From NCBI RefSeq assembly GCF_016469335.1, contig NZ_CP059888.1, positions 1,550,001 to 1,614,000 on the forward strand: a stretch of 64,000 nucleotides of DNA, read 5' to 3'. A model generated the notes under the pieces. That model ran no database searches. It was not told the origin of the DNA and saw nothing but the letters and a program-made list of their open reading frames with translations. Of this stretch, positions 48,664-59,100 are shown piece after piece (the stretch's first letter is position 1; each line of letters opens with the position of its first letter). This stretch comes from Flocculibacter collagenilyticus (GTDB lineage: Bacteria; Pseudomonadota; Gammaproteobacteria; Enterobacterales; Alteromonadaceae). The translations under genes and the position numbers were made by a program.

Positions 48664-49461
48664 ATGCCTAGGACTATTAAGCAGTTACCGATAAACCCGA
48701 CTGTTGTATTACTACAACAGTTACTGCGGAGTCACGGTTATCTTCGAGATAGATTACCTGCGGAAGGTTTGTTTGATCAAGTAACGCACGATGAAACCGT
48801 AGTATTTCAAACTCAGCATATAGATAGTGAAGGGCTGGCATTGCATGCTGATGGAGTTGTTGGACGAAAAACATGGTGGGCGTTACATCACGGCAGTGGT
48901 GAAAAGCAGCGAAATAATTTTATAGTAGAGATACCATCAGACATCTCTGCTTTGAGAGCTGAGTTATTAAACCTAGCTTTAAAACAATATTATAAACCGG
49001 TTTTTGAATCTCCAGATGGCTCAAATAGAAGTGCAGAAATTGATGAATATTGGGGAAAAACCGGGCTTATCGGTTTACCTTGGTGTTGTGCATTTGTGTC
49101 TTGGGTTTTATTTCATGTTTTCTCTGATTACCCGATTGCTAAACAGCACCATGTTGGAGTCCAAAAAATGCATTTAGCCGCGGTTAAAGAAAATCTAACT
49201 TGTAACAACCCCAAGCCTGGAGATATTTTTGTACAGTTATTTTCTGGTGGTAAGGGCCATACGGGGTTTGTTTTAGGTAGGTCGGCTAGAAACGATTCAA
49301 TCTACACGATAGAGGGAAACTGCGGTAATAGGCTTAAAGTAGGGCTTAGGAAATTAGTGGATATTTTCACTTATATTGATTGCTTCAATGATAGTCAGTC
49401 AATTAACTATGCACCAATTACGTTAAACATTGGCAGCCTCAGCGGTCAAACAACGCGATAA
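48664..49461 (+). CDS. Peptidoglycan-binding / CHAP-like amidase protein
   Basis: A 265-residue protein. The N-terminal 75 residues resemble a peptidoglycan-binding type 1 repeat (LLQQLLRSHGYL...DGVVGRKTWWALH). The rest is a CHAP/TIGR02594-like cysteine peptidase-amidase domain with Cys in PWCCAFVSWV, His in GKGHTGFVLG and EGNCGN. There is no signal peptide, so it may be released by lysis or a special route, or work from a prophage-like or toxin context. I chose the ATG at 48664 with GGA upstream rather than the TTG seven codons earlier. It is monocistronic. Confidence 0.72.
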   Translation: MPRTIKQLPINPTVVLLQQLLRSHGYLRDRLPAEGLFDQVTHDETVVFQTQHIDSEGLALHADGVVGRKTWWALHHGSGEKQRNNFIVEIPSDISALRAELLNLALKQYYKPVFESPDGSNRSAEIDEYWGKTGLIGLPWCCAFVSWVLFHVFSDYPIAKQHHVGVQKMHLAAVKENLTCNNPKPGDIFVQLFSGGKGHTGFVLGRSARNDSIYTIEGNCGNRLKVGLRKLVDIFTYIDCFNDSQSINYAPITLNIGSLSGQTTR

Positions 49462-49877
49462 CGTCATTAATAAAGGTTTTCAGAGAAGACTAAGATGTAA
49501 GAAAATTCAATTTTTAGGTACAGTTTCTTTAAGCACTTTTTTAACAAATGAAACATTTTTTAATGCGAAAAAATTATTTTAATATCACTTGCATTTTAAC
49601 CGCTGAGAGAATTCAAGGTGTCGAGTGACTTATCCACAGAATCTGTGGAAAAGTGATTTAAATCGGTAATTTGGAAAATAACTGGGGACGATTCTGGGGA
49701 TAAAATACACCAACTAAAAAAACATACACAAGCCAGTTGGTATATATCCACTAATTTAGAATGTTTATTCATTTATTGGCTTGGCTTTTAGAGGATGTAA
49801 ATCTTATTCGCAGAATTTGGTTAGTACATCCATACTAAGCAAAGCCATGTAACGCGTATACAAATTGAGGAGCTGAA
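49462..49877. other. Intergenic region with a second DnaA-box-like pair
   Basis: About 416 AT-rich bases without an ORF. The notable element is the inverted pair at 49630-49652. The end carries the GAGGAG ribosome site of the next gene. Confidence 0.5.
49630..49652. promoter_or_regulatory. Inverted pair of DnaA-box-like sequences
   Basis: TTATCCAC, three bases, ATCTGTGGAAAA. The left half continues as TTATCCACA, an exact DnaA box. The right half read on the other strand is TTTTCCACA, one base off. Spacing and inner bases match the element at 11483-11505. Confidence 0.5.
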
Positions 49878-51050
49878 TTGACTTTATTATTAGTTTACAT
49901 GCTAGTTGCAATTGTGGTGTCGTTTATTTGTTCGATAATGGAAGCGGTCTTACTTAGTATTACTTCAAGCTATATTGAAGCGCTTAAAAGAACACGGCCT
50001 AACGTTGCAAACCAAATGTCTGAGTTAAAGAGTGAAATAGACCAACCCCTTTCAGCAATCCTAACACTAAATACTGTTGCGCACACTGCAGGCGCTGCTG
50101 GCGTAGGGATGCAAGCCACTGTTATTTTTGGTGAATCTGCGCTGGGTATTGCCTCAGCATTAATGACGCTGTTAGTACTTGTATTTTCTGAAATTATTCC
50201 AAAAACAGTAGGCGCTAATTATTGGCGCCGAATGGCACCTACAATCACCGTAATGGCAACTTGGTTGGTGTTTCTTTTGAAACCTTTTGTGCTGATGTCT
50301 GTTCGACTTAGTAAGCTTTTCGCGAAAAAAGAAGGCAGTAATGAATACATTCGCACTGAATTAGAAGCGATGGCTGCGCTTGCGAAGAAGTCTGGGGCAA
50401 TTCATAAAAGCGAATCAAGAATTATTAGCAGTTTACTTAAGTTTAGAAATAGCAAGCTAGAGTCTATTCTTACGCCACGAACGGTGCTGTTTAAAGTAAG
50501 TAAGAATATGACCGCAAGTGAATATTTGAAACAGCATGGTTCCACTTCGTTTTCGCGCATTTTAGTTTATGACAAAGATCCCGATGATATCGTTGGGTTT
50601 GTTCATCGAAATGATGTCATGCTCGCTTTTCATCGCTTAGGGGCTCAATATCGAATCGGGAAATTAGTTAAACCACTATATACCGTGCCTGTAACGCTAC
50701 AATTACCCCGTCTGTTTGCAGACATGATAGAGCATCGTACACATATTTCATTAGCCATAGATGAATATGGTGAGATTAAAGGTGTGGTAACGCTCGAAGA
50801 TTTAATAGAGGCGCTAATCGGCTTAGATATTTTAGATGAGCGCGATCAATTTTCTGACATGCAGGAAAAAGCAATAAGTAAATGGCAAAAAAGAATGCGT
50901 GAGCATAAGAATCTAATTCAAAATAACGATGAAGATGACGACATTGCTTATGAAGAAGGTGTAAGTCAACCTTCAAACAAAAGTAGCAAATTGGCACTGG
51001 CCGATTCATTAGGTGGTATGAAATCAGATAAGCAGAAACTCTCTAAGTAA
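49878..51050 (+). CDS. CNNM-domain transporter-like protein with CBS pair
   Basis: A 390-residue membrane protein with an N-terminal CNNM (DUF21) domain of about four hydrophobic segments (1-165, including FSEIIPKTVGANYWRRM) and a CBS-domain pair (about 195-320, with TPRTVLFKVSK and EYGEIKGVVTLEDLIEALIG). The C-terminal corC/hlyC domain of longer relatives is missing; instead there is a charged tail. Members are linked to Mg2+/Co2+ efflux. The start is TTG with GAGGAG five bases upstream. Confidence 0.9.
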   Translation: MTLLLVYMLVAIVVSFICSIMEAVLLSITSSYIEALKRTRPNVANQMSELKSEIDQPLSAILTLNTVAHTAGAAGVGMQATVIFGESALGIASALMTLLVLVFSEIIPKTVGANYWRRMAPTITVMATWLVFLLKPFVLMSVRLSKLFAKKEGSNEYIRTELEAMAALAKKSGAIHKSESRIISSLLKFRNSKLESILTPRTVLFKVSKNMTASEYLKQHGSTSFSRILVYDKDPDDIVGFVHRNDVMLAFHRLGAQYRIGKLVKPLYTVPVTLQLPRLFADMIEHRTHISLAIDEYGEIKGVVTLEDLIEALIGLDILDERDQFSDMQEKAISKWQKRMREHKNLIQNNDEDDDIAYEEGVSQPSNKSSKLALADSLGGMKSDKQKLSK

Positions 51051-51105
51051 TTTGGCGTTAATAATTTATGCTAGAGCAAAAAAATAAACGACCCACAATG
51101 GAAAC

Positions 51106-51288
51106 TTATTTAGATGGGTTTTGATCGTTAGCAATATTTTGCTCTTTGGTGTTTTGCTTCTCTTTATCTTTTTCAGCAACCTGAATAAGATTATTAATAC
51201 GGATCCAAGAAGGGTGGTCTAAAAAATCTTCTTTTGCTTGTTGATACTCATTATTTTGTGAGTGTTGTTTTTCCTCTGGCTTTTTCAT
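51106..51288 (-). CDS. Small hydrophilic protein of unknown function
   Basis: A 60-residue Lys/Glu/Gln-rich protein with the only ordered-looking part in the centre (FLDHPSWIRINNLIQVAEKDK). I chose the ATG at 51288, eight bases after AGAGG; an in-frame GTG three codons earlier is too close to it. No family is recognised. The good ribosome site is the main support. Confidence 0.5.
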   Translation of the reverse strand: MKKPEEKQHSQNNEYQQAKEDFLDHPSWIRINNLIQVAEKDKEKQNTKEQNIANDQNPSK

Positions 51289-51508
51289 CGACTGCACCTC
51301 TGAAACTAAATGTTAAGAATGTATTTAAAGTACTAACCCAAGCATAAGTATAGTTTGAAAGCGGAAATGTGCGAGATTATGTAGATATACGGCTAAAGCA
51401 AAGGAGGGGGATGTAAATTGCGGATCAGTAATAACGCCTGTTTATTGTTTATGACAACCACAGTATATAAGGCTTACTTATTTACTATGCCATAAATTCA
51501 ATAATGCG

Positions 51509-51817
51509 TTATACATTTATCACTGAGTTATCGCTTTGGCTAATTGGTGATTTAACCAACGCATCCGCCTGACAATCAATCTCCCATTTTGCATCGTCAA
51601 GAAGGTACCTAAAATGATAACTATTATCTTTTGGAAGGTTAATTGTTGTTGTAAAGTCGCCACTTTTCAATTGCTTCATGGGAGTAGCAGTTCGATCCCA
51701 GTCATTAAAGTCTCCAAGTAATGACACCTTAGAAGCTTTTTTTGCTTGTTGCTTAGTTAAATGAAAAGTGACTTTACACAGAGGCTTAGATTTCAAATAT
51801 TGTTTTTTTAGGCTCAT
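51509..51817 (-). CDS. Isoamylase early-set / glycogen-binding (CBM48-like) protein
   Basis: A 102-residue single-domain protein resembling the E-set (AMPK-beta/isoamylase N-terminal) fold: VTFHLTKQQAKKASKVSLLGDFNDWDRTATPMKQLKSGDFTTTINLP then YHFRYLLDDAKWEID. This fold binds glycogen-like sugars or acts as a domain in starch enzymes. Here it stands alone. I chose the second ATG (51817), seven bases after AAGGA; an ATG two codons earlier is possible. Confidence 0.8.
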   Translation of the reverse strand: MSLKKQYLKSKPLCKVTFHLTKQQAKKASKVSLLGDFNDWDRTATPMKQLKSGDFTTTINLPKDNSYHFRYLLDDAKWEIDCQADALVKSPISQSDNSVINV

Positions 51818-51944
51818 CGTCATTTCCTTTAATTATTATTTTCGGAAGCCAACAATTTCTAGCATGTATAAAAAATAAACCAATTTCAATAGCGGTATGA
51901 AAAATAGTCAGAATTTATTTTAGTGATAGTTAGGAGAGGGAGTA

Positions 51945-51984
51945 TTATTTCTGAGAGCACGTTAAAGGTGCTCTCAGGAAATAA
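51945..51984. terminator. Long stem-loop downstream of the DUF5916 gene
   Basis: Sixteen pairs with one bulge (51945-51960 with 51968-51984) and a seven-base loop, 32 bases past the DUF5916 stop. There is no T-tract on the minus strand, so it may be a factor-assisted terminator or an mRNA 3'-end stabiliser. Confidence 0.55.
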
Positions 51985-52016
51985 TGTTTATCAGCGGTTT
52001 AAAGTTTTAAACTCTG

Positions 52017-54386
52017 TTACAGCAACCATGCATAACTCATTTTCATAAATAAACTACGCTCTTCTTTCTTAAACTCTGTGTATTCATCATCTTTCCAACC
52101 GTAATCAGAATAGCCTAGGAAGAATACTGTTTGCGGATTGATTTTATATGAATACAGTAATTGAGCTGAAATATCACGGTCGCTTTCATTTACAGTATCG
52201 TATAAGTAATTGTCTGCATTTCTTGTGATATCACTTCTTATCATAGATAAACGCAGATAACTTTTAGTTGAAAATTGATATGTTAATCGTGCATCAGTTA
52301 GGTTTGCTGTGAAAACCTTATCGTCATCCAATAGTGGGTTATCTGCTTCAAGCTTTTGATAGGTATGGCGTAACTTTAATTGGAGATTTTTTGTAATATT
52401 CCAATTAAACACAGGCCTTACACGGAACTCTTCACCTAAGCGGTTATTACTATAGTCAATGCGATCACTTTTGCTAATAATGGTATTAAAGTAAAGGCCT
52501 GAGATTGGTTGAATTTCGAAAAATATTCTATGGCCTAATTCAGTAAAAAGCGTGGTGTTGCCATCAATTTTTAGTGAACGAGCATCAAGTCGTTGACCAA
52601 CTTTATCGCGTGTTTCGATAGCATAAGCTAGTTCTGACTGCATCGGACCCTGAATAATGAAATGAATTTCTGCTTCTTTCTCTAATAGCTCTCCATCATC
52701 ATTATGAGTAATATCCCAATCACCATGAATACGGAAGCGGTTCCACCAGTCTGAAGCGTCGCCGCGCCAAATATAGCCGCCACCTGCAACAAATTTATTA
52801 AAGTCGACCAGATCTAAAAAGCCTAGGTCAGCTCGGAAGTCAGCGCCTAAATTACGGTAACCTGAGTAAAAGAACCAATCACGCTCATCATGATGATAAT
52901 CAATACGATAGGCTGTATCTGAAAAGGCGTCATCTTTGTATGTTCTTAACACTTGCTCGTTAAAATTACAGTCAAATTGATCACACTCAGATTGCTCTGG
53001 TGAATTACATTCGTTTTCTTCACCACAGAACTCATCCATTAATTCCAGTGGATACTCAGTATTTGAGTTTAAAAACTGGAAGGAAATAGAGTCATTTTCA
53101 GTAGGTTGGTATTTAAAATCGACGCCAGCTACATAGTTATGATAATCGTCAGCGGTTCTTAATGTACTCGACATACCGACTGAGAGTTCATCAGAATAAT
53201 TGTAGGTATAACGCAATGCTGCGTTAGTACTTTTTTGATCTAATTCTGCAATATCAGAACCTACGTTACCAGGTACGATAAACGTGGTCGTTTTATCATC
53301 TGTAGCAAATAAGCCGAACGCATGTTTATCAACACGTCCCGTTAATTTTGCGCCGAAGTCAGGATTATTGATGGTGCGTGTATAAATAAGATCCCAAGGT
53401 GATGAAAAGTAGTCAATATTATCTAAAAAGAATGTGCGCTTTTCAGGGGAATATAAGGCAAATGTATTATTAATGCTGAGTTGCGCAACGTCGGCCTCTA
53501 CTTGAGAAAAGTCGGGGTTGATGGTTGCGTTTAATGAAATATCAGGTGTAATGCCCCACTTTACATCTAAACCCGGCTCAATATTAGTTTCGGTTTCCCA
53601 GTCAGTAACTGGGTCTGCTGTAATATCTCGACTTTGCTCAGCACCCATCACAATAGAAGGGATAATTGAAAGGCTGTTACCTTGTGTTGCATCTTCAAAG
53701 CCTGAGTAATGTTCAAGCTGACAAACCCAACAATCGATATTGTGGTCTATTTTATTAGTAGATAGCCTTAGGCGCTGAGAGCGAGGCAAAAAGCGAATAA
53801 ATTCCATGCCCCAAGTTTGATTGGTTAATGAGTCATTAAAGTTAAGTATGCGTAAGGGAATTTCAACTTCCACGGTATAACCGCTTGCAGTTATTTTGGC
53901 CTCAGAATCCCAGATGGCATCCCACGCTGAACTTTCGCGTTTATTAATGGCATCTTCAATTGAGTCAGCTTGTGCGCCAAGCGGGTTAACAAAAAACTGG
54001 TAGGCAAGACGATGATCATTATAAGTATCTATTTTTATACCCACTGAATCATCATCCCAAAGATTATCGCGATCCCGTAAAAAGGCGCGAATGTTCTCTG
54101 GCGAGGTGTCTTTGGCATTAAAGCCAACAAAAAGAGATTCACCGTTCTCATAAACATAGACGGTAGTTTCGAGGGGGGCGGGCACATTTTCATCTGGCCA
54201 AGTAACATAATCTAACGATAATATTAAGGCATCTTGCCAGTGTGCTTCATCTAACACACCATCCATCGTGATTGGTTGATTAATTTTTGGAATATCGCGA
54301 CTATTAATTTGCTGCTCTGTTTGAGCTATGGATAGGCTTGGCAACAACATACCTAAACATAACAGCGTGCTCAACTTTGCTTTCAT
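52017..54386 (-). CDS. DUF5916 / CBM9-like outer-membrane protein
   Basis: A 789-residue exported protein with a signal peptide (about 1-21, LSIA-QT). Residues about 30-230 form a family-9 carbohydrate-binding-like domain (ITMDGVLDEAHWQDA, FVGFNAKDTSPENIRAFLRDRDNLWDDDSVGIKIDTYNDHRLAYQFFVNPLG). The C-terminal two thirds is the DUF5916 region with alternating aromatic strands that look like an outer-membrane beta-barrel. A Cys-rich insert (CGEENECNSPEQSECDQFDC) is unusual. Function is unknown. It probably has its own promoter in the region around the 15-bp inverted repeat. Confidence 0.88.
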   Translation of the reverse strand: MKAKLSTLLCLGMLLPSLSIAQTEQQINSRDIPKINQPITMDGVLDEAHWQDALILSLDYVTWPDENVPAPLETTVYVYENGESLFVGFNAKDTSPENIRAFLRDRDNLWDDDSVGIKIDTYNDHRLAYQFFVNPLGAQADSIEDAINKRESSAWDAIWDSEAKITASGYTVEVEIPLRILNFNDSLTNQTWGMEFIRFLPRSQRLRLSTNKIDHNIDCWVCQLEHYSGFEDATQGNSLSIIPSIVMGAEQSRDITADPVTDWETETNIEPGLDVKWGITPDISLNATINPDFSQVEADVAQLSINNTFALYSPEKRTFFLDNIDYFSSPWDLIYTRTINNPDFGAKLTGRVDKHAFGLFATDDKTTTFIVPGNVGSDIAELDQKSTNAALRYTYNYSDELSVGMSSTLRTADDYHNYVAGVDFKYQPTENDSISFQFLNSNTEYPLELMDEFCGEENECNSPEQSECDQFDCNFNEQVLRTYKDDAFSDTAYRIDYHHDERDWFFYSGYRNLGADFRADLGFLDLVDFNKFVAGGGYIWRGDASDWWNRFRIHGDWDITHNDDGELLEKEAEIHFIIQGPMQSELAYAIETRDKVGQRLDARSLKIDGNTTLFTELGHRIFFEIQPISGLYFNTIISKSDRIDYSNNRLGEEFRVRPVFNWNITKNLQLKLRHTYQKLEADNPLLDDDKVFTANLTDARLTYQFSTKSYLRLSMIRSDITRNADNYLYDTVNESDRDISAQLLYSYKINPQTVFFLGYSDYGWKDDEYTEFKKEERSLFMKMSYAWLL

Positions 54387-54896
54387 TCAATTACTCCCTG
54401 AATATAGATTTTTTATAGATATTGTCACTATCACTAGTCGAGAATATCTATAAAAAAGTTTTCAATTTATTCATATCAATTTCAACAATGCAGCAGCAAA
54501 CTGCACATACTTCCTTGGTATAAAGCACAAGCAAACTATTCGATACCCAGCTTTAATAGCTAACATAAATTGTAAAAATATACATTTGCATGCTATTTAG
54601 TGCTTTGAGCGATAAAAAGCGAACTTTTGCGCGCATTATAAATGATTGATTACACAGGAACAAAAGGTTTATTGTTGTGTGATAATTTTGCAGAGTAAAA
54701 CTAAATAAGATGAAGCTATTAAAAGATGAGATGAAATAATGAAATAGCGCTAAAAGTATGTGCAACGAAACAAAATCTAACATCTATTTTCGTTACTCTT
54801 ATAACTTGTAAGGTTAATATACTTAAATTAACGTTGCGATAATTATCGCACGCTAACCCAGTTCACATGTTTGCGTTAAATGTAGGATTAAAGGAT
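54387..54896. other. Intergenic region between divergent DUF5916 and RND adaptor genes
   Basis: About 510 AT-rich bases without a convincing gene. It holds a 15-bp perfect inverted repeat (54409-54457) near the DUF5916 start and must contain both promoters. The RND side ends in TAGGA nine bases before the ATG. Confidence 0.5.
54409..54457. promoter_or_regulatory. Perfect 15-bp inverted repeat upstream of the DUF5916 gene
   Basis: TTTTTTATAGATATT (54409-54423) and AATATCTATAAAAAA (54443-54457) are exact reverse complements, separated by 19 bases, 23-71 bases before the DUF5916 start. The element may be an operator or leader hairpin; the T6 ends would also suit a weak bidirectional terminator. 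Confidence 0.55.
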
Positions 54897-56108
54897 ATGT
54901 CACCAAAAGCAAAAAAAATAGTACTTCCAATTCTAGTTTTAGTTGGATGTGTTGCTGTTGCACTTCTGTTTGTTGGTTCAAAGCAGCCACCTGAAAAAAA
55001 AGAACAAAAGAAAACCGAGTTATTAGTAGAAACGGTTACTGTTGAACCGCAAGATGTACAGTTTGTAGTTAAATCTCAGGGCACAGTTAAGCCTAAAATC
55101 GTGACAGACTTGGTTTCGCAGGTTAACGGTAAAGTTGTTGAAGTGTCGTCAAAGTTTGTTGAAGGTGGCTTTTTTAAGAAAGGTGACATACTGGTGTCAA
55201 TTGAGCCAGCAGATTACATTACAAATGTTAAGTCTGCTGAGGCTAATTTAGCACGAGCGAAAGCGTCGCTTGAAGAAGAAAAAGCACGTGCGAAAGTAGC
55301 GCAAAAAGAGTGGATTAACTTCATGGAAGGGAATGCACCTGATTTATATTTGCGTAAGCCACAATTAGCACGCGAATTAGCAAACGTGCGTTCTGCTGAA
55401 GCTGAACTTGAAAGAGCAGAAAGAGACTTAAAACGTACAAAAATACGCGCTCCATTTGATGGCATGGTTAAAGGTAAAACAGCTGATTTAGGTCGCTTTG
55501 TGTCAACAGGTACTAATTTAGCCACCCTTTATGGTACCGAAGTTGCCGAAATAAGATTATCGATCCCAGATAATGATTTAGCCTATTTAACGCTACCAAC
55601 TTTTAACGATGGAAGTATGCCAGTTAACGTTACTTTATCGGCGCTTGTAGCGGGTAAAATTAAAACTTGGCAGGCTAAGCTAGTAAGAAGTGAAGGCGTG
55701 ATAGACGAAAAAAGTCGTGTTGTTTATGCGGTTGCGCAAATAAATGATCCGTATGGCAGAAATAAACAATCGGGCAATCAAAAGTCTGAACTTCAATTTG
55801 GTCGTTTTGTTAGTGCGGAAATTGAAGGTAATACTGCTGAAAATATAGTGATGATCCCACGTATAGCTTTAAAGCAAGATAGCACTGTGTTAATTGCTAC
55901 GCCTGATAATATGGTAAGTATAAAATCTGTAGACGTAGTAAAAACGAATGTGACGCATGCTTATATAACTTCTGGCATACCTGCTGGTTCCCAAGTGATT
56001 ACTACTTCAATTCCTAACCCAATGGAAGGCATGCTCGTTAAGCTTAAATCTGAACGTATAGAAAATGATGAAGAAGAAAGCACTGCGTTAGCGAATCGAG
56101 GTCAGTAA
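54897..56108 (+). CDS. RND efflux periplasmic adaptor subunit
   Basis: A 403-residue membrane-fusion protein linking an RND pump to an outer-membrane channel. The N-terminal anchor (about 8-25) includes LVGC, so a lipoprotein is possible. Lipoyl half-motifs (VKSQGTVKPKIVTDLVSQVNGKV and RTKIRAPFDGMVKGK) flank a coiled-coil hairpin (about 105-180). I chose the ATG at 54897, nine bases after TAGGA; an ATG ten codons earlier lacks a ribosome site. It is followed two bases later by the pump gene. No outer-membrane factor gene is adjacent. Confidence 0.93.
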   Translation: MSPKAKKIVLPILVLVGCVAVALLFVGSKQPPEKKEQKKTELLVETVTVEPQDVQFVVKSQGTVKPKIVTDLVSQVNGKVVEVSSKFVEGGFFKKGDILVSIEPADYITNVKSAEANLARAKASLEEEKARAKVAQKEWINFMEGNAPDLYLRKPQLARELANVRSAEAELERAERDLKRTKIRAPFDGMVKGKTADLGRFVSTGTNLATLYGTEVAEIRLSIPDNDLAYLTLPTFNDGSMPVNVTLSALVAGKIKTWQAKLVRSEGVIDEKSRVVYAVAQINDPYGRNKQSGNQKSELQFGRFVSAEIEGNTAENIVMIPRIALKQDSTVLIATPDNMVSIKSVDVVKTNVTHAYITSGIPAGSQVITTSIPNPMEGMLVKLKSERIENDEEESTALANRGQ

Positions 56109-56110
56109 TT

Positions 56111-59100
56111 ATGATAGATACAAATAAAGGCATAATTGCTTGGTTTGCTCGAAACAGCGTTGCGGCCAATTTATTAATGGCGATTATTCTATTGGCAGGT
56201 ATCGCGACCACATTCACTATCAAAAAACAAATGTTCCCTGAAATATCGGTAGATGTAGTAAATGTTCGTGTTGCTTATTTAGGTGCTGCGCCACAAGAAG
56301 TAGAAGAGGGCATCATTGATAAGGTTGAAGAAGTACTAGAGAACATAGATGGCATTAAAAAAGTCACTTCAACATCAGTTGAAGGACTGGGTACGGTACG
56401 TGTTGAAGTAGACGATGATTACGATGTTCAAGAAATCCTTGATGAAGTAAAAACTCAGGTCGATTCTATCTCTAGCTTTCCAGAGCAAACTGAAAAACCA
56501 GTGGTATATCGCACCAAAATTACTAGTAACGTAATGTGGCTGGCTGTATACGGTGATTTAACAGAGCGCGGCTTGAAAGTATTTGCGAATGATATTCGCG
56601 ACGAAATTAAAGCAATGCCGGGCATCTCAAAAGTGGATGTAGTGGGAGAGCGTGACTACGAGATTGCCATTGAAGTAACGGAACAAACGCTTCGTAAATA
56701 CAATCTTACCTTTGAACAAGTGGTTAATGCCGTTCGCAATTCGTCAATTGACGTGCCGGGTGGCTCAATTAAATCAGAAAATGGTGACATTTTACTGCGT
56801 GCAAAAGGCCAAGCATACAATGCGCAGGAATTTGAAGAAATTGTGCTTGTTACTCGCGCAGACGGCACAAGATTAACACTCGCTGATATTGCAACCGTAA
56901 AGGACGGATTTGAAGAAGTTGAAAATTTATCATTATTTAACGGCAAGCCAGTTGTTAATATTCGTATAAATGCGGTTGGCGAAGAAGATACCCTACAAAT
57001 TGCTGAAACGGTAAAACGTTATGTTGAACAGAAAAAGGCTGACTTACCAAGTAGCGTAAATATTGATCATTGGGGTGATTCGTCTTTTTACCTTCAAGGA
57101 CGTCTCGACTTAATGATGAACAATATGTTGTTAGGTGGTCTATTAGTATTACTCGCATTAGCATTATTTTTAGAATTAAAAGTCGCGTTTTGGGTAGTTA
57201 TTGGTATTCCAGTGTGTTTTTTAGGCACCATTGCCTTAATGCCATTGGAAATGTTTGATGTTTCAATCAACGTTATTAGCCTGTTTGGATTTATATTAGT
57301 ACTCGGTATCGTGGTGGATGATGCCATTATCATTGGCGAGAGTGCTTACTCTGAAATTGAAAAGAAAGGTTTATCAACCGACTCTGTAATAGCTGGTACC
57401 AAACGCGTTGCAATGCCTGCAACATTCGGTGTACTTACAACGATAGCGGCATTTACCCCAATGGTGATGGTGTCTGGGCCTCAAGGTGCTATTTGGGAAG
57501 CAATCGCTTTAGTAGTTATGCTTTCATTAGCCTTCTCGTTAGTAGAGTCAAAACTAATTCTACCCGCACATTTAGCGCATATGCGTTTAAAACAAACAAA
57601 TAAGACTGACAAACCTTCGTTTGGCAAGCGATTACGAACAGGTGTTGCCACCAAATTAAAAACGTTTGTTGAAACCAAGTATCGTCCATTCTTAGTGAAG
57701 TCAATTCAATACCGTTACACTACCTTAGCTACATTTGTTGGGGTGTTTGTGCTTGTTATTGGCATGATTGCAGGTGGGTTTGTTCGTTTTGTGATGTTCC
57801 CTAATATTCCAAGTGATTTTGTGGAAGGTAATATTACAATGATGGAAGGCACCTCTGAAGAGAGCACAAATGCAGCTATTATTAAGCTACAAGATGCGCT
57901 TCTTGAGATGGATAAGGATTTTGAAAAAGAGTTTGGCGAACCCGTTGTAAAGCATTACTTAGCTTTTAATCAATCAGCAACTAGCGGTGAAATGGTTGTT
58001 GAGCTTAAAAAAGGTGAAGACCGCGAAATAGACGGTTTTGAAATTGTACGTAGATGGCGTGAGAAAGTGCCTGAAATACCAGGGCTTAAAAACTTAACAT
58101 TTAACGCTGGTATCAATAATGGTGGCGGGGCAGATGTTTCATTCCGTCTGCAAGGCAAGTCATTACCTGTATTAAGGCAAGCAGCAGAAGAACTCAAAGA
58201 AAAATTAGCAACTTATGAAGGCATTAATGATATTAATGATAGTGTGAGTGGCGGTAATGACGAATTAATTTTGAAAGTGAAGCCGGAAGCAGAAGCCTTA
58301 GGACTATCGTTAGCCAGCATTGCAAGACAAGTGCGTTATGGTTTCTATGGTGCCGAGGCTCAACGCGTACAGCGCGATGGTGAAGAAATAAAAGTAATGG
58401 TTCGCTATCCTCGTGAAGAACGTAGCAGTATTAGTAACTTAGAATCAATGATGATCCGTACTGCTAATGGTGATGAAGTGCCGTTTTCAACAGTCGCAGA
58501 GTTTGAAATGCAGCCTAGTTATTCAACTATTACTAGAATAGACGGTCAACGTTCAATTACAGTAAGTGCCGCAGCAGACAAAGACAAGATAGAACCTGGT
58601 AGCGTTGTTCGAGAAATTAATGCGGAATTCTTACCACAGTTAACCGAAAAATACGCAGGCGTAAGCACTGCGCTAGAAGGACAAAGTAAGGACGAACAAG
58701 ACTCTATTATTCAGCTAGCTAAAGCAGCATTGTTAGCATTATTTATGATTTACGCGTTAATGGCTATACCGCTTAAATCCTATTCGCAGCCACTAATTAT
58801 AATGTCGGTTATACCGTTTGGATTAATTGGTGCATTGGTGGGGCACTTGCTGCTAGGTTTATCAATGAGCATGTTATCAATGTTCGGAATTATCGCGCTA
58901 GCAGGCGTAGTAGTAAACGATAGCTTAATCATGGTTGATTTTGTCAATAAGGGCCGTGCAGCAGGTATGAGTATTCGTGACGCTGCCGTTGAAGCAGGAA
59001 CACAACGCTTCAGAGCAATTATCCTGACTTCTTTAACTACGTTCTTTGGATTAACGCCAATTGTGTTTGAGAAAAGCCTACAAGCACAAATTGTTATACC

